In this document: positions 43,544 through 57,300 of the stretch, in pieces
Layout: every line of letters starts with the position of its first letter
Numbering within the stretch: position 1 is the stretch's first letter
From: Opisthorchis felineus
Lineage: Eukaryota; Platyhelminthes; Trematoda; Opisthorchiida; Opisthorchiidae
Direction of reading: 5' to 3'
Assembly: GCA_004794785.1 (NCBI GenBank)
Contig: SJOL01010838.1
Coordinates: forward strand, 729,856-793,855
DNA length: 64,000 nucleotides
Translations under genes and position numbers: made by a program
Notes under the pieces: generated by a model
Databases searched by the model: none
What the model was told of the DNA's origin: nothing
The model's input: the letters and a program-made list of their open reading frames with translations, nothing else

Positions 43544-44310
43544 TCAAGAACTCATCATCTTCTCTTCCTCTCCTAGGTCCTCCGGAGACAAGCGTGTTGT
43601 CGGCCGCAATCCGATTTCCTGATCAACTGGTAGGCGCGGATGTTGACCGTTCATCAACATGAAACGGGACTTGCCTGTGGTCGGCTGTATAGCCGCACAA
43701 TGTGCTAACAACACCATTGACGAATTCTCTTCCTCGTCACATCTCTTAGCCACCAGCCAGTCCTTGATCGTTTGTTTGTTGCATTCTGTTAGGCCGTTTG
43801 TTTGTGGGTGGTAGAGTGCTGTTCTTAGCCGTCTGATACCCAGCTTCTGCAAGCACCTCCCAAACCCTTCGCTCTTAAAGCAAGGCCCCTGCTCCGTTAG
43901 GATCATTTTTGGCCCCCCGTGGTTATCCACGATGTGGTGCATTACCACTCCACTGGTCGTCGTCCTCGGTTGATTTGGCATGGCCGCCGCCCCGACCCAT
44001 CGCGACAAGTGTTCTGTCATTATTACGATATATTGATTTCCGATGGTTGTCACCTGAAATGGGCCCATGACGTCAACGGACCACAACTCGCCAATCTTTG
44101 ATACAGGGGTGGGTTCCATGGGATGAGTTGCCCCTGTCGTATGCCTTCTCATTAGTTGGCACCACTTACAGGCCACCACATAATCCATTAACTCATTTCT
44201 CATCCCAAATCAATAGGCTGTCTGCCAAAGTAAGTCGTATGTCTTGGTGCATCCTGTGTGTGCCTTCCCATGGCAATTGACGGTTAGCTTCTGCCTCAAG
44301 ACGCAAGGTA
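43544..44310 (-). pseudogene. Gypsy integrase, decayed
   Basis: The zinc-binding head is split: H-x3-H in CHGKAHTGCTKT (about 44285-44250, other frame) and C-x2-C in VACKWCQLMRR at the start of the 219-codon frame. The core follows: GELWSVDVMGPF (first catalytic aspartate), then KMILTEQGPCFKS, where the family has T-D-Q-G and the second aspartate has become glutamate, and YHPQTNGLTECNKQTIKDWL with the catalytic glutamate. The C-terminal region (LAHCAAIQPTTGKSRFMLMN, GQHPRLPVD) is the usual gypsy tail. The enzyme joins element DNA to chromosomes in the nucleus. This copy is very probably dead. Confidence 0.88.
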
Positions 44311-44373
44311 TCACGGGCAGCACAACATCAGAATCGGTGACGTTCCAGAATATTATGCCAACCTCACTCAGAC

Positions 44374-44840
44374 TCAGCCAATCGAAATGACTCTGAAACG
44401 TCTCCAATTCTTTGTCCCCCCCTTCTGAATACTTCTTCCATTCAACATGGCGGCCGCAACCTTCCGTAATACAGGGTCCTGCCGCCGTAGTTGCACTAAC
44501 CTTCCGGGATCCAGTTTGACAACAAGGCTTTTGGCGTTAATCAGGAACTTCGGGGCCTCCCCTCCAGACTTTGATCTTGACAGCCAATAAGCCAGGTGGC
44601 TCCGCTTCCCTGGCATGTGCCAGACCATAAGGCTGTATTCTTGTAACCGGAGTGCCCAGCGCGCGAGCTTTCCGCGATGATCTCTGGTGGTCCCGACCCA
44701 CTTGAGTGGTTTGTGATCGGTCTCGACATGAAACTTTTGTCCCAGCAAGTATGGCCTCCACTTGTCCACGGCCCGGAAGATCGCTACACGTTTCCTCTCA
44801 ATAGCTGAGTAATTCTGCGCGTTAACTAGTAAAATCTCTC
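44374..44840 (-). pseudogene. Gypsy RNase H domain, decayed
   Basis: From about 44830: AQNYSAIERKRVAIFRAVDK, WRPYLLGQKFHVETDHKPLK, then ARWALRLQEYSLMVWHMPGK and HLAYWLSRSK. These match the gypsy RNase H: Y-S-x-x-E, T-D-H-x-P-L and the closing N-x-x-A-D-A-L-S-R. The T-D-H aspartate is present, but the catalytic aspartate of the last block is replaced (Y-W-L-S-R), so the domain should not degrade RNA. The domain normally removes the RNA strand of the RNA-DNA hybrid during reverse transcription. The last 40 codons run out of the domain into the linker toward integrase, and a frame change lies near 44400. Confidence 0.85.
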
Positions 44841-44850
44841 CATGGTTTTC

Positions 44851-46099
44851 TCAGCGATCCGCAGGTCGAAGTTACAATTATCTATAGGAAGACGTTCGGT
44901 GGAAAGTCGCACACCAAGCACATAGCATTGGAAACATAGGGGATAGAACCGAAAGGAGTGATCATACGTGTGTTGTTAGAAGTACGCATTCACGCCTTCG
45001 GCAACGGTATTTCTTCCTGAAGAACGTCAAAATGAATAGCAGGGTACCTGAACAATCGTTTTTGGTGAACGATTTCTAGAGCCTGGTAGATGCATGAGTG
45101 ACAGTTGATATTCAGTTCTCTGATGAGCAGATTTAATGGCTACTTTTTCGTTTTCACTGTCGTGCGCTGACAGTAATCCCTTTCGGAGGTGCAAAGACAC
45201 ACTAGCAACTTCGGTTGAAGTGCTCATTTATTCAGTCGGGATTTCGTCCAGAATTCAGTCCGTACAAATCCAGTCCATACAAATTGAGACATCCTGCTGA
45301 AACGGACATCCTACTAGAAGTACTTCGCAAACGGACTAGAAGTTGCAATGTCTAATAGGTTATTTATATTATATGGTGGTCGTGTGCTCGACCACCTTTA
45401 GGTTGCCAATGCGTCAGTGTTCTGACAACAGTTTGTTCAGCGACCGCGTGGAATACATCCTCCTTCTAATTATTGAGTTGAATTAGGGGTGGCGTTGTTC
45501 AGTGGTCCAACAAAGACATGCTTCTACAATCGGTCTTCTGCTGACGAGTTGTTTGTCTGTTTGTCACTGAGCTCTACTGGAGGTGTGCGTGCCGCATACA
45601 CAGACTATCTCATAACTGGTTGGTCAGTGATAGGAGTTTTGACTGGCATGTCATCCTGGCTCTCCAGGCCAAGGGTTGGTACATAAAGGGAGACGTATTC
45701 TAATAAAACCGCAATGTACTTGCACGTCTTGTAAAACATTGCTGCCATCCGGTCAGGCTCTCGAGACAAAGGCTTTTATCGAGGACCCTAATCGTCCTCC
45801 TGTCTTGGTGTGGACACCCTAGCAATACCTCAGTCCGTCCACAACCAAGAGTTGCACGTATACAGCAAAACTCATTCCACATCGGCCGTCACGATGTGCT
45901 ATCAATCGGGTCGCTCCATTTACTGCATACAGAACGGCGGGTAGGCGAAATTGGACTACTGCTGACGCCTCCCTTCTTTCTCCTTCACACACTTTTTTCC
46001 TCCCCCTCCCACCTCATTATTAATTTTCCCTTTGTATATCCGTTAGTTATGACCGATGACTCTTTTCGTCCTGCATTGGTTTTGCAGGTAACTTTCGCG
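44851..46099. other. Unassigned stretch
   Basis: Holds an 8-bp hairpin (GGTGGTCG, loop, CGACCACC) at 45374-45395. Frames are short and unrecognised. Confidence 0.35.
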
Positions 46100-47960
46100 A
46101 ATCATCCGGAGTTGACATACTCAGGCAGCACGAAATCAAATTTCAAGCTTCAAGCCTCGACGCCCAGTCTATCTGGTTGCTTTCAATATCCGCACCCTAA
46201 AGCAAGCAGTACAACAAGCTTCTCTCGCTTCCACACTGAATTCGCATTGTTGCACGCTGTGCATCAGAAACAATTTCAAGATGCAAGCAAGGCGGTTGAG
46301 TTACCTGTGCCACTGCTCTTCACTCACTTTAGGCTGTGCAACTTTGGCGATCCAAAAGCCTCTGCGGCAGAATGCGCAGGGTCGTTATCGTCCTATGCCA
46401 TCAGGCGGAGGAAACCTTACCTGAATGGATACCCGTTGATACATGCCGCTGTGCCGTTCGTCCAGCAACGTATGTGAAGGAGTCATGCAAGCGGAACTCA
46501 ATCGTCTATTTTTCATGTCTGCTTACGCCTTAAATGATTGTAGGCATAACACCTTCAAGGAAATTTCATGACGCCTTGGATGCTCTATTTTGTTGCGCTG
46601 GAAGCTCAGTTGTGGTTGTGGTTTCCGGCGATCTGATTGTAGATGCAAGCAGGCCTAGCACGTCTGGGACCCAATTAAGTGCCCGTCATGGATTGAACTC
46701 GGCACGCACGGACAGTGTTGAATGATTGCTTCAGCAGTGTGCTGACGACAGGCTGTTTTAAACGGTGCTAACTCCTGAAAGAGCCCATGTCGCCTGACCA
46801 CATGGTGTTGCCCAACGGTGTACTGGCCACGAATTCAAATTGATTACGTCACCAACTGTTACCAATGGCGCGGTTCAAAGGCGGCTGCCGCCCGATTTGA
46901 AACACATTATGGGGTTCTGTCCACGCGCGCGTCTTGAGTGATTTCTCCTTCCGTTTCCCGGGGCTGCGTACTGTGCAGACAAATGGCTTAGCAACCGAGA
47001 AACTGGTAGATCCCGAAGTTAGGCGAGGTTATCAAAATCATCTTGTTAAGCCTCTTTTTACTGCTTCATCGCTCGTTAAGAACTCGTGCTGGAACTGTAC
47101 CGCCGCATCTTTTTACAGCGTCGATAGTTTTCCCTGTGACACGGCACTACCAGGTTTGCTCAAGCACTGACGCTGCACGAATCCCACAGGAAATTACCCG
47201 CTGATTCCTAAAATAATTTGGCCTGAGGAATTATTGGACGTCAAATGAAAATGGCTGGGCGCGCTGATGGTGAAGTCTGGTACATACGGAAGGCTGAGGA
47301 CATGAAAGAATCCTGGGAAAGCTCAAAATTTATTTTAATTGATCTGCCACTGTCGAGTGAAGCCATCAAGGATCAGAACTGAGTGATCAGTTTGAAGGAA
47401 TAAGAAACCCTCAACAGCTTGGCAGAACATTTTGAATACCAATTCTGCTGGCCACCCGCCGCCATTCATTGGGATCCAGCGGCCGAAATGAAGCCCCGGA
47501 CGGCTTTGGATGCATGTGGCCGCATTTGTACTCTCGGGTTCAACCAAGCTCTTAGTCCGGATGATCCCACTACGAGTAATGCTAAAAGATAGAGCCAAGT
47601 CCTTTGTTAGCACTTGTCTGATCTGTCTGCTCGCATTTGGAAAAAGTAGACTGTCCCGGACAACTCGGAAGAACCGGTGATATTTCCCATTTTCAAAGGA
47701 CGGCTCGTAGTGCGTAAGGCAACCTAAAGGGGCTCAGCTTTACCATAGTTGTAATGAGACGCTGTGCGTCACTTCTCGGTCGTCGTCTTATGATGGCTCT
47801 TGGAACACCCAAGCGAGGGTAGCAAGCAGGATTCTGGCCTAATAAGGTTCCGCTGACCAAACCTTCACAATCTTTCAGGTGCTAGAACAATGCTATACGT
47901 AAAGGCGACCCACAATATTAGTATTCCTGCATCTCCAATGCGCACCCGTTTACGAATCGG
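46100..47960 (+). pseudogene. Heavily decayed RTE-type LINE (endonuclease to start of reverse transcriptase)
   Basis: Reading across frames on the plus strand recovers the LINE: VAFNIRTLKQAVQQASLAST (about 46180-46240), the S-E-T-R-I-Q-D region degraded to IRNNFKMQ, then the stretch before EEFLPEWIPVDT-like sequence (46400-46450), FMSAYAL near 46510-46530, and ARHGLNSARTDS near 46680-46720. After a linker, VIFPIFK near 47667-47687 matches V-I-P-V-F-K-K-G, and LRRLMMALGTPK-like and QAGFWP-like sequence follows to about 47860. The frame shifts many times, so no ORF shows it. The 193-codon plus-strand frame at 45896-46477 reads the same bases out of frame and is not a gene. Confidence 0.7.
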
Positions 47961-50900
47961 TCACTTTTCTCATCATTTCGAAGCACAGAGTTTAAAAAGC
48001 TTTCTATACTTTATTAAGATACCCAGTAAAGATTATGTTTGTCTCTATAATTCTATGGCCAGCTAGGGCTAAGAACCTTTAGTGGACCTGCAACTTACGA
48101 ATTTTGGTTTGCCTTTCTACAGTCTACTCCATTCATCTTGTACAAACTGAATGCAGTGCACTCAGTCCGTGCGTAACGGGTTCTTTCACCACAAAGCCAG
48201 AACTGGTTCACACACAGTTTGAGAGATTAGCGAAGCCATTGAAAATCCATTGAAATTTCCGTAAAGGTGCAATTAAAAACGCCTGGTAGGGAAAACAAGG
48301 GTCCCATCAGGTCTTATTCTGTAGGAGAATTTGATCTCTGCTGAAAGACCCAGGAGAACATACAGCGATTGCATCCACGTCTGATTTCTTTAGGACGATG
48401 CGAACGGGACACCACCCGGCTGGTACATTAGGCCTAAACCGCTTGACCATAAGAGTCTGGGCAGCAGTACAATTAACACGAACCCAAAAGGATTGCAGGG
48501 GCACGATTCGTCGAAGCAAGTGCTGGCTGTCTCTCTCGGTAGCCACTTTTCAAATAAACCTCCCAAGCCTGCCAGATTTTACCCCTTTTTATTCAATAAT
48601 TCTGAGAAATGCAGTTGTAAAAGCCGGCTAAGAGCATGGTAGAAGTTGGTGGTTCCATTTTTGTGCACTGCTGTCGTTCTTTTGGTATCCGGGCCTCCGT
48701 CCAAACCTGGTGCCACTTCTTCGCATTGTGTCCCAAAACACGGTTGTGCGTGCTTTTTTGCTTTTCCTAAGCAGGCACACAAAGTTCTTCTCGCCGGTTG
48801 TTCTTTTCAACACAAGTGATCTCAGTCATTCGAAGCTCTATTTGTTCAATTGTGCACGGCGACCCTCGAGTCCGTTGTGCTTCTCTAATTTATTGCTCGC
48901 TACTCAGATCTCTACCTGCAACTTCCGCCACAGTTAACGCAACTCGTTTAGATACTGGCCCTTGACTATGAGGGCGGGTCGGATCAGAATGCTTAGGTTT
49001 TTTGTATCCGTACGACTTTTCACGCAATTCTTGACAGTCCCAAAGCTGTAGAAAACGAGCCATATCCCGCTCCGGCGACAAGGCGCACCTTGTTGTGTTG
49101 TCCAGAAAGCCCCAGCATTTCGCCCACTGCGCTAACCTATTTAGACGCAGTTAAACACGCCATACTGAAAGGACCACACAATGTATAGCTTCGTGGGTGT
49201 AAACACAGAAATAAATTGCTAAATTCGCTGTGAATGGTAGATACTACAGAATAAAGCTCTGGGAACTCCGCCACTTACTTTCACTTCTGGTGAAAAGGAA
49301 TAACCCAAAACCATCCGGACGTTCTTAAGAGTTAGGAAGTTCTTTTTCAACAAGCGTTGATGGAATCTACGCTAACGGGTGACAGTTTGGGTGCAAGGAC
49401 ATGATGATGTGCGGATTCAAAATTTCGATCAAAATCTGGAGGGTACGTTTCCAGTTATGTACCTTTCTCTGGCAGTCCGTTGACCTTTCAAGGGCACCAA
49501 AGTCTTGCAAGAAGCCAGCTTTGTATATAAATTTATCCCGGAATGCCAGGACCAGTGAGCTTTGACAAAGTAATAACCCGTGCTGTCAAGGCTGAACAGG
49601 TCTATAACATTGTTTTTATCCGGAAAAAGTAACATGCGTACCTAAAGTAACCTCGCGGTTTATTTCGGTATTTCTGGCTAGTTAAATTTCAAACAGTCCC
49701 GTTTTGCAGTTTTATTCATCGGCCTGTTTTCGCGAACGCTCCCATTTTGTAAACAACCCGTTTCCGTCCGTTATTCTACCCCAGCGAGGACTTGACGCAT
49801 AACCACAGGTAACTACTGCAGTCCAGCAACAGGGTTGCATCTTGGCTTGAAGCGGAATGACCTGGACATGTTTGTTTAGAATTTAAGCCTTATTATCTGG
49901 GGTGAGTTCTGCCGACAACGGTTGCCACACAACTTTAATTTAGCTATACAGTTCGCCAAAGTACTCAGTGGTACCTAGCCGATGGCATTTACATTTTCCG
50001 GTTAACGTAGTTTCTGTTTCCCATGGGAAGTTGAAAGACAAATTTTTCAATTTCGTCAAACTGTCTCACAGGCAGCAGACCTGTGATCACAGAAAACTTC
50101 AACACCACCATTCTGGCAGGCTTCGCAACATATTGATTGAATATGTCACTAGCTACGTCTAAAGAATTTCCATCCTCAGCCAACGGCCTATGGGATGTGC
50201 CTCAACTGCGACCGAAAAACTCAGGTTTACGTTTCTCATTGGTGTCGGCGCAGGAACTTTGATATGCGCAAATACGCGCATCCGTGCCTTGTGCTTGACG
50301 CAGCCATCCAAAACGCATCCGTTAGCTCTTACTGTCGAAATGGTATTGGCTTATGACAAGAAGCACTCCATTTCATGGCAGTCATGCTACCCAGGTTTTA
50401 CCCTGTCAAGGTGGTTGTCAATGAGTTCGCTTCAAACCTTCTACCAGCTGGCTTAACAAGCTTGCATCTGGCGCTGGGGCTTTTGCACGCAGCTCCCCAA
50501 GTACATTGTCGCTTACTTCCCACCACCTACAGCAGCTGCCTTGATGAGTCACAGCCTGCTGTCCGGAAACGTGTTTTGGTCAAGTCCCAGAGACCTGGAG
50601 CCGAGCGGCAGTCACGACGGCCATGTTACCTGGAGGCGCGACAGTTCACTCTTTCTGCACAAGTCTCATATGTTCTGCTGAATCGAAAGTGACTTTCGAG
50701 CAGGTGAGCCGGCTTTGCTTCTCTAGACGATCTAGAACACGCATATTCCTGTGTATCCTTCGTGCGCGGCGAACGGGGTGGACCGTGCCTGGTGCATCGA
50801 GCAAACTATCTTTTCCTGCCGATAGACCACGTGAATCCACAAAAGCTGTACGTACGTACCAATCCGGTTTTACTGTAATTCCTCACAAACATTGCTGCAC

Positions 50901-53799
50901 ACTCTTGGTTTCTTATTTGTTTCCCGGAAACGTTCCTGGTTAACTAGAGTATCATTCAATCCACTACTCAGGGCCGTTCTCCTGAACCGGCCGCTGGCAA
51001 CCTCTGGTTCCCAACCCGAGACTTTTTGTGTTCAATTTGTGAGCCTAATTTAACAACTCGGCCCCCCTGTTTATGCTGGAGCGGAATTTCGATACCTACT
51101 GGTTCAAAACATTACGAAGAGGGAATCACGGCGTATACTCTCCTTACCCGGAATTTTGTCTATTGTTTGGTGACATCATTAAGCAAGCCATTGTGGTAGC
51201 CTTGGGGAGCTGCTCCGAGAACGTCCTGCTTCTCCTTCAATTCCACATAGTCCCCTGTATCAGAACTCGATCAGAGGGAGCTTTGGATTTCCATGGGTTC
51301 CACATTTAGCCTGCAACTTCTCCACTTTCATGTGCTGTTTATCACCGCTGTTTACTTCAGGGACTATCACGGGGGCTGCCTTTGACGGTTTATTGACTGG
51401 TGGCTTAAGCACCAGTCGAGACCCTTACTAACACGATTTTCGAGTCTTTCGCGGTCTCTTCTACAAGGTTTACTGGTTTTGTTTTTTTCTATTTAAACTC
51501 CCTAATTCTTCCGATTTTCTGAGGGTTGCTCCTCACGGCTTTGCCTTTTTTAGGGTCCAGTTCATTTATCCATCCTGACTGTCCTTCTGTGTACAGCGGT
51601 CACTTGCCAATTTACGATAGAAAGAGCAGGTACAAGATTGAGAGTTGCATAACTACATTGTTCCATATTTTAGCTTCAAGCATTTGCTCCGTCACCATCG
51701 GCCACATAAACCACATCAAACGTCTTTCTTAATCCTTAATCCTCAGGATACATTTTCACACAGAAGCTCCTTGTCTGCTGGTCTCACGCCCATTTTTTAT
51801 GCCTATGATTTGCACTGAGCGCCACTTCTTGAGTTTCGCTGCCACCAGGTACAGCTAAAAACCGGAGGGCGTAGTAAACGGAAATATAGGCTTATTTGAG
51901 GAGCCGATAATAGGGTTTATTTCAGGTCAACTTATCTGACGTTCTTCTCTGATAGGCTCTCCCGAGATTTTAACCCGCCTGCGATTATGCAGGCTTTTCG
52001 CTTGATGCATGTACCCACACTATGTTTCTCTGTCATCCCTAATATTATTGCAGCCGGTGGTCAACAGCCGTGTTGGCATTTAACGTATTACAGTCGGTCG
52101 GCAGACTTGTACTAATCTTTGCGGCTGCTTTGGAGGTATCCGTTTTTCATTACAACCGGTAAACTAATACAATTGGATTTACACTCCATAGTAAGCCAAC
52201 TGTTGGGCAATATATATCGTGAGTCTTGGTTTTAGATGAGGTGGCTGCTGGTCTCTTCAGCTAGCTTGGAAATTTTCTTGTGCGCTTCTCGTCACCAACC
52301 ATGGGATTCCACCAGAGCAACGTTGTACGCACGCAGACGGTGTCCCCAAAATTGGTGGCGAAGCGTCTGCGGGCAGACTAACTAGCTTGGTGAACCACTC
52401 AACATTGGCCTGGCCCACTTGGATGTTGGGAGTCTTCAGTTCCTGAAACGTGCTTATGAATGCCTCTGTCCTCTACTGTAGGCCAGAACTGTCAGTGGCC
52501 GTAAGCTATTAATGAATGGGACACAGAAGAAAGTATTATACACAGTTTAGTTTCAGATCGATGTCCACTTTAAGCAAGTCGATGGTAAGGTTGCTACAAA
52601 TGATTGCGACTGTGCACCTCACGTGTAATAATACATCAACTGATTTATCAACCCCTTGATCGCTAAAACTTGTTTTGCCTGTGAAAAGCCCGGGTTCTCG
52701 CGCCTTTCCTAAGCTTGCGCCTTCTTATGCTTTACTCGTTGCCAGCAATACCCACAGTTTGTACATTGTGCACCTGTGCGGACGAAAACATTTCACAATT
52801 ACTCCAACAATGCTCATGATCTTACTTTGTGCTTTAATCCTGTATTGCTTTTTCTATAAATGTGCAGTGAATCAACACAGGATTGGCTGACTGGACGTAT
52901 ATACGTGTTGACGCTGGTATGGCCTCATTTTATATAGGTCAGATATATAGCAAGACAGCTGCTTTAGTCAGTAGAATTTTAAACCATGGGGAACAATTCC
53001 TAATGGGCTTTGATATGTGAAACCCACCAAGATTGTCTCATTGTAGCAAACCTGACCACTAATCTGAAATTTAGGAAAGAAGGATTCAAGATTTATTACG
53101 AATATTGCAATGTGAAATTGTTGTGTGATGGCTGACTGACCAAAACAAACTTCAACAACCCAAATGTTCAGGCAGTCAAGGATACTGATTTGCATATATC
53201 CTTCTGGGTGGTGAGGCAGGTATGGCCACTGGTATTGTGCACATTGCATCACAGGTGACTGTGAGGATCTCGACTGCAAACGGACAGTTATGTACTCACT
53301 TCAGCCTTGACGTATGCGCCCACAAGGAAGACCCGCATAAGCAACTTACTTGAACGAGTAAATTGTTTAATTTGTTTACGTGCTCCTCTTTAGTTCCGCT
53401 TTCAGAGGAGCAAACAGAGAAGAGGTGGAAGCTTCAGCGAAAGTGATTATTTAGTCTTAAAAGATGAACATGGCCACAATACAGTTTTATACTTTTCGTT
53501 ATTTCTCATCGTTTTTCTCATACAAGCTTATTCTCAGCCGGCAAATGCTTGTTTCTCCAAAACCTTTGTGTATCAACCAAAACTTTGCATGAAAATTTTG
53601 CCCTATGCTGCCTGTATGTTCAAACCCAAAAACGCCCTAACCTGCTTGTTTTTGTTGTAATTTGTTTTAATCAATTTCCCTTCTTACTTTTCGACGCTCA
53701 TTAAATTTTAAAAAAGCAGCGCTATTGTTTCAGATATGGCCCAGATGAGTTCGGTAAGAAACTGGCTGCTGTTCGGTTTTTATCCATAATGGCATTTGG
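47961..53799. other. Long unassigned region
   Basis: Nearly 6 kb without a gene or repeat I can name. The frames of about 90-106 codons at 50190-50943 (plus) are the longest. A CAG followed by GTGAGC at 50701-50709 is a possible donor. No domain is recognised, and they may be chance. Confidence 0.3.
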
Positions 53800-54330
53800 T
53801 GTTTGTGCGGCAGCGTGGAATCGAAGCACCAACGTTTATTTGAGCAACGAGTGGGTGCACTAGAGATGCAGCAGGCGGCCAGCAAAACCAACGGAAAGTC
53901 GAGCTATTCGGAGAAGCTAGTAAGCTCAGTGCGGTTGCAGATAACAAGCGACCCAAGAAGCACCGGCTGTCCAGTTGGTTTTTGTCTATGAGGATACGGG
54001 AACCATCCCGTAGCTACCTCTTATTATCTCGAACACAATCACAAGGTCTCCAAGTTTTTGTACTATTGACTTCCGGTGAATCGACACCTAACCGAAGAAG
54101 GGTTGGGCACCTTCGGGGCCCTGCTGAAGTATAAAACGCCGTCATGTGAAGTACGGTAGTTTATAGCCAATGAATTTTGCAAAGTCCTTACCACACAGGA
54201 CATACACAACTATTGCCGCAAGTGTCGTCAAATCATCCATGTAGAGAAATTGCAAGCAAACCCAATAGACACAAACATTCTTAACTATGAAGTGGAAACT
54301 TTGAAAATACCGTCGTTTTTGGTAAATCCA
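53800..54330 (+). pseudogene. MULE-type transposase, N-terminal fragment
   Basis: Plus strand: a basic lead (SKTNGKSSYSEKLVSSVRLQ) followed, across a frame change near 53995, by TSYYLEHNHKVSKFLY, LPVNRHLTEEGLG, LLKYKTPSCEV and VLTTQDIHNYCRKCR. The E-H-N-H motif with preceding cysteine-poor strand is the FAR1/WRKY-GCM-like DNA-binding head of Mutator-like transposases. The same protein blocks occur at 63500-63065 on the other strand. Two in-frame stops and the loss of everything after residue 100 make this a relic. Confidence 0.72.
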
Positions 54331-57300
54331 TTTTATCCTACGAGCACTAATCGGCCTTATGATAAGCGAGGCTCAGTAGGATTTGAGTGTTTTATTGTGC
54401 GCTTTTAAATATGCTGTGAAATGCGTCAAGAGCTGGGTTTGTTCAAACCGCCAGCTTTCAAACGCCATCATATACCACTTTTGACTGGGTAAAAGTGAGG
54501 CGAAAATTACGCCTGCCTTGCATGGCTTGTGGGGATGGCAAGGGTGGAGATTAAAGTGTCCTTCAAAAGTGTCCCACACAATTAGATCACATGCTTTTGT
54601 TTGATAGAAGCATACAGGTAACTAGGCCTCGTGAGTTAGGCTCTTCTCACAAGTATTGATAGAAGGAGCAGCGTGGGCTGAGGTAGTCGTCACATGTCGT
54701 CCATGTGCATCATTGGTTGCTCGAGAGACTGCTCATGTGAAGGTGTCTAGCGAGGGCAGGTTTGGTTGTTTGGGAAATGCTGTCAATTTATGTGGCGCCC
54801 ACTCTAGGAATCGGTAAGGGAATTGTGATGCTTAGTAGCACGTTTCTTTTAGTGTGCACAACTGGAAGAGCTACTCGTACCGTTTAGTGCGTGCCAAATA
54901 GTGCCATATTTGTCATTTTGTCTGCCAGCACCAAAGGTTATTAGGCCCCAATTCTATTTCTTTGCTTGCATTTGCGCCCAGCATCACGACTATCTCAAGG
55001 TTCTTAAAAAACGAGTAAGCCTGACGTCTTGCTGCAAGAGTCGTGAAACATCATCTTGGTCGACGTTAAGCCGAAGCCAGAGGAAATCCGCGCGCCAGTG
55101 AATCGGGCTCAACTTAAGGTTGGCTGCAAAGGTATGTTCTATGTGTTACGTCATCGATGGTTTGCATATCAGCGTTCAAATTTTGCTGATTCTGCAGCTT
55201 AATGGTAGTGTTTTGCCGAATGGGAGACAAGAACACCAGTCAACTGGTTACGCCCGAAAATCACACACATATATATACACCTCGCTGCTCTGGGTGAAGC
55301 GCTTAAGAGGGTAAAGAAAAAGACGAAAGAAATCCACCGCGTATGTAGTATTTATACAAGGACGCCATTCAAAAGCGTTTGGTTGTTATATGCCTGGCTG
55401 TGAACTGTTCACTCGTTTCACACTGGAGCGAATAACTGTGGGCTGTGGACTGCAGTGGATGATCCGTGTAAACGTCACCGCAGACAATCTCGAGAGTACC
55501 CTAAGAAATTATGAATATGTCGGTAATGCTAACAACGCATGACCATCACCTTTGTAAAATGACGGGTGACTTCAACCTTGTTCAGAGAAGTGTCGCTGTG
55601 CTCACAGCCGGACAAACTACATAATCAACTAAAACCCATTCTACTAATTTAACCTAACTCACAGAAGAGTGAGTGGTCCAAGGATTTTTGACAGTCACTG
55701 AAATATGCTAAATATCAAGGCAAAGTTCGAACGACACCCTTCTACTCAGTCACAGGCCACGTTTGATACTTAAGCCACCAGCACCTCAGAGTGCGGAGGT
55801 ATGGCATGAAGCCTCACGTCCATCCAGGATTAATAATATTTCCGCCGACATTCTCGATCGGTTTAAATAAAAGCCCGAATCCGGAGCGAGTTGGTGGTTT
55901 GGGGTTTTAGGTAATAAGCTAAAATTAACTGAACGTAACGAACGAGTGTTGACAGCAATATGCTTTTAAACGCACCTTCCCAGATATCATTAGGTGGGCG
56001 GATCAGGCAAAGATAATCCCAGTCCTGTGCGGCCAAAACTGAAAGGAACATCTACATCGGTGTCACGAAGCCAACTGTTGACGAATTCTTTCCAGAAAAA
56101 GCCCAACGCCACCTTATAACTGTCCTCCGTCTGTTGGTGATTCATCAGTAGGCAACGAACGGAAAAGTTCGTTTATCATGCGCTCAACTTTGCATTTGAC
56201 TGCTCATCTGCCTGGCTTTATTTGCTTAACAGCCCCTCCGCATCAATTTCAGTGTACCTGCATCTGCAAGTATTTCAATTTTTCCCCGCTTCGGTTTATT
56301 GCGTTTCTCCTTCTCAGGTAAATGACACTCCATTTAATATCAACGTGGATTTTTTTCATTTTCGTCATCATACACCCAAACAAAATCGAATTTCGGATAC
56401 CGGTGGCAAATTAACAGCCGAAATGTCTCCAGTCCGTAGCCAATTCGAGGGATGCGGTTTGAAAAATCGAATGCAGGCGCAGCTGTGTGCCATGAAGATC
56501 TATACAACAGACCTTCTTGTCAACAGCATTCGCACCATCAAATCGCCGACCCACTTGTCTCCGCAAACTATGTTGGTGACGGGCCGTGGACTCTAAATTT
56601 GACCTTTTCCTTTCCACGTGAAGTAGCTTGGTGTGAAGCTGTGATACGCCAAATGAAAATTAGCTTTTTGGCAATCTAGCTGATGATCAACTTCCCCGAG
56701 CTCCAGTCCCTAGTCTACCGCAGAAGTCACTTGACACCTGCTCTCAACCACTGTGCACACTCAACTAAACGCGGGGAGGTGGGTACACACAGGATCGACG
56801 CTGCTGTCCCTAGTTTCCGCGGCTGAATGCTCATGAACAGTGGGCAGTCTGTAGAAGTGCCGGTACTAGACCGGCATGGCGGGATATTTCTCAACAACTC
56901 AATACCCGCACCGATGCTCTGCCGCGGATCTAACTCGGATTTCGTAACCAAACCGGTTGAAGAAGCACAGCGAACTCACTATTAAAAACTGAAGCTTCAT
57001 TGGCGATCAATCATAATATTTTGGAAAGTTCCGCTGTGAGATAGAATAAAGGAGGACGAAAGAGAGGCTTGCCAGTCCGCAAGGGTCGCTTTGACTTGCC
57101 AACAATTCAGTATTCTCTACGTGACGGTGAAAGGGTGAATCATGTGGCCCGAAGTGGCCGGCTAGTGGTGTGACTAGCCCTCACTTAGACAACGTGGAGC
57201 TCTACCCATCGCTTAACCATGGAATTCACCTAATCTGGTCAAAATATTGCTGGCCCTTTGAACGGTGACTTTGCTCTCGCATAATCTCGCGATCTGTGAG

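Larger units (their letters stand above)
43540..44850 (-). mobile_element. Ty3/gypsy retrotransposon fragment (RNase H and integrase)
   Basis: 1.3 kb on the minus strand with the gypsy order RNase H, then integrase. The 5' part (gag, protease, reverse transcriptase) is missing: coding similarity stops at about 44840. No long terminal repeats are visible, so it is a truncated relic. Its relationship to the gypsy pieces at both window edges cannot be settled because no segments overlap. Confidence 0.85.

Noticed and set aside
45374..45395. Perfect 8-bp hairpin as a terminator
   Set aside because: An isolated hairpin in eukaryotic DNA without an associated gene. No functional claim is justified.
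45896..46477. 193-codon plus-strand ORF
   Set aside because: The right half lies over decayed LINE endonuclease sequence read in the wrong frame, and the first half has no motif.
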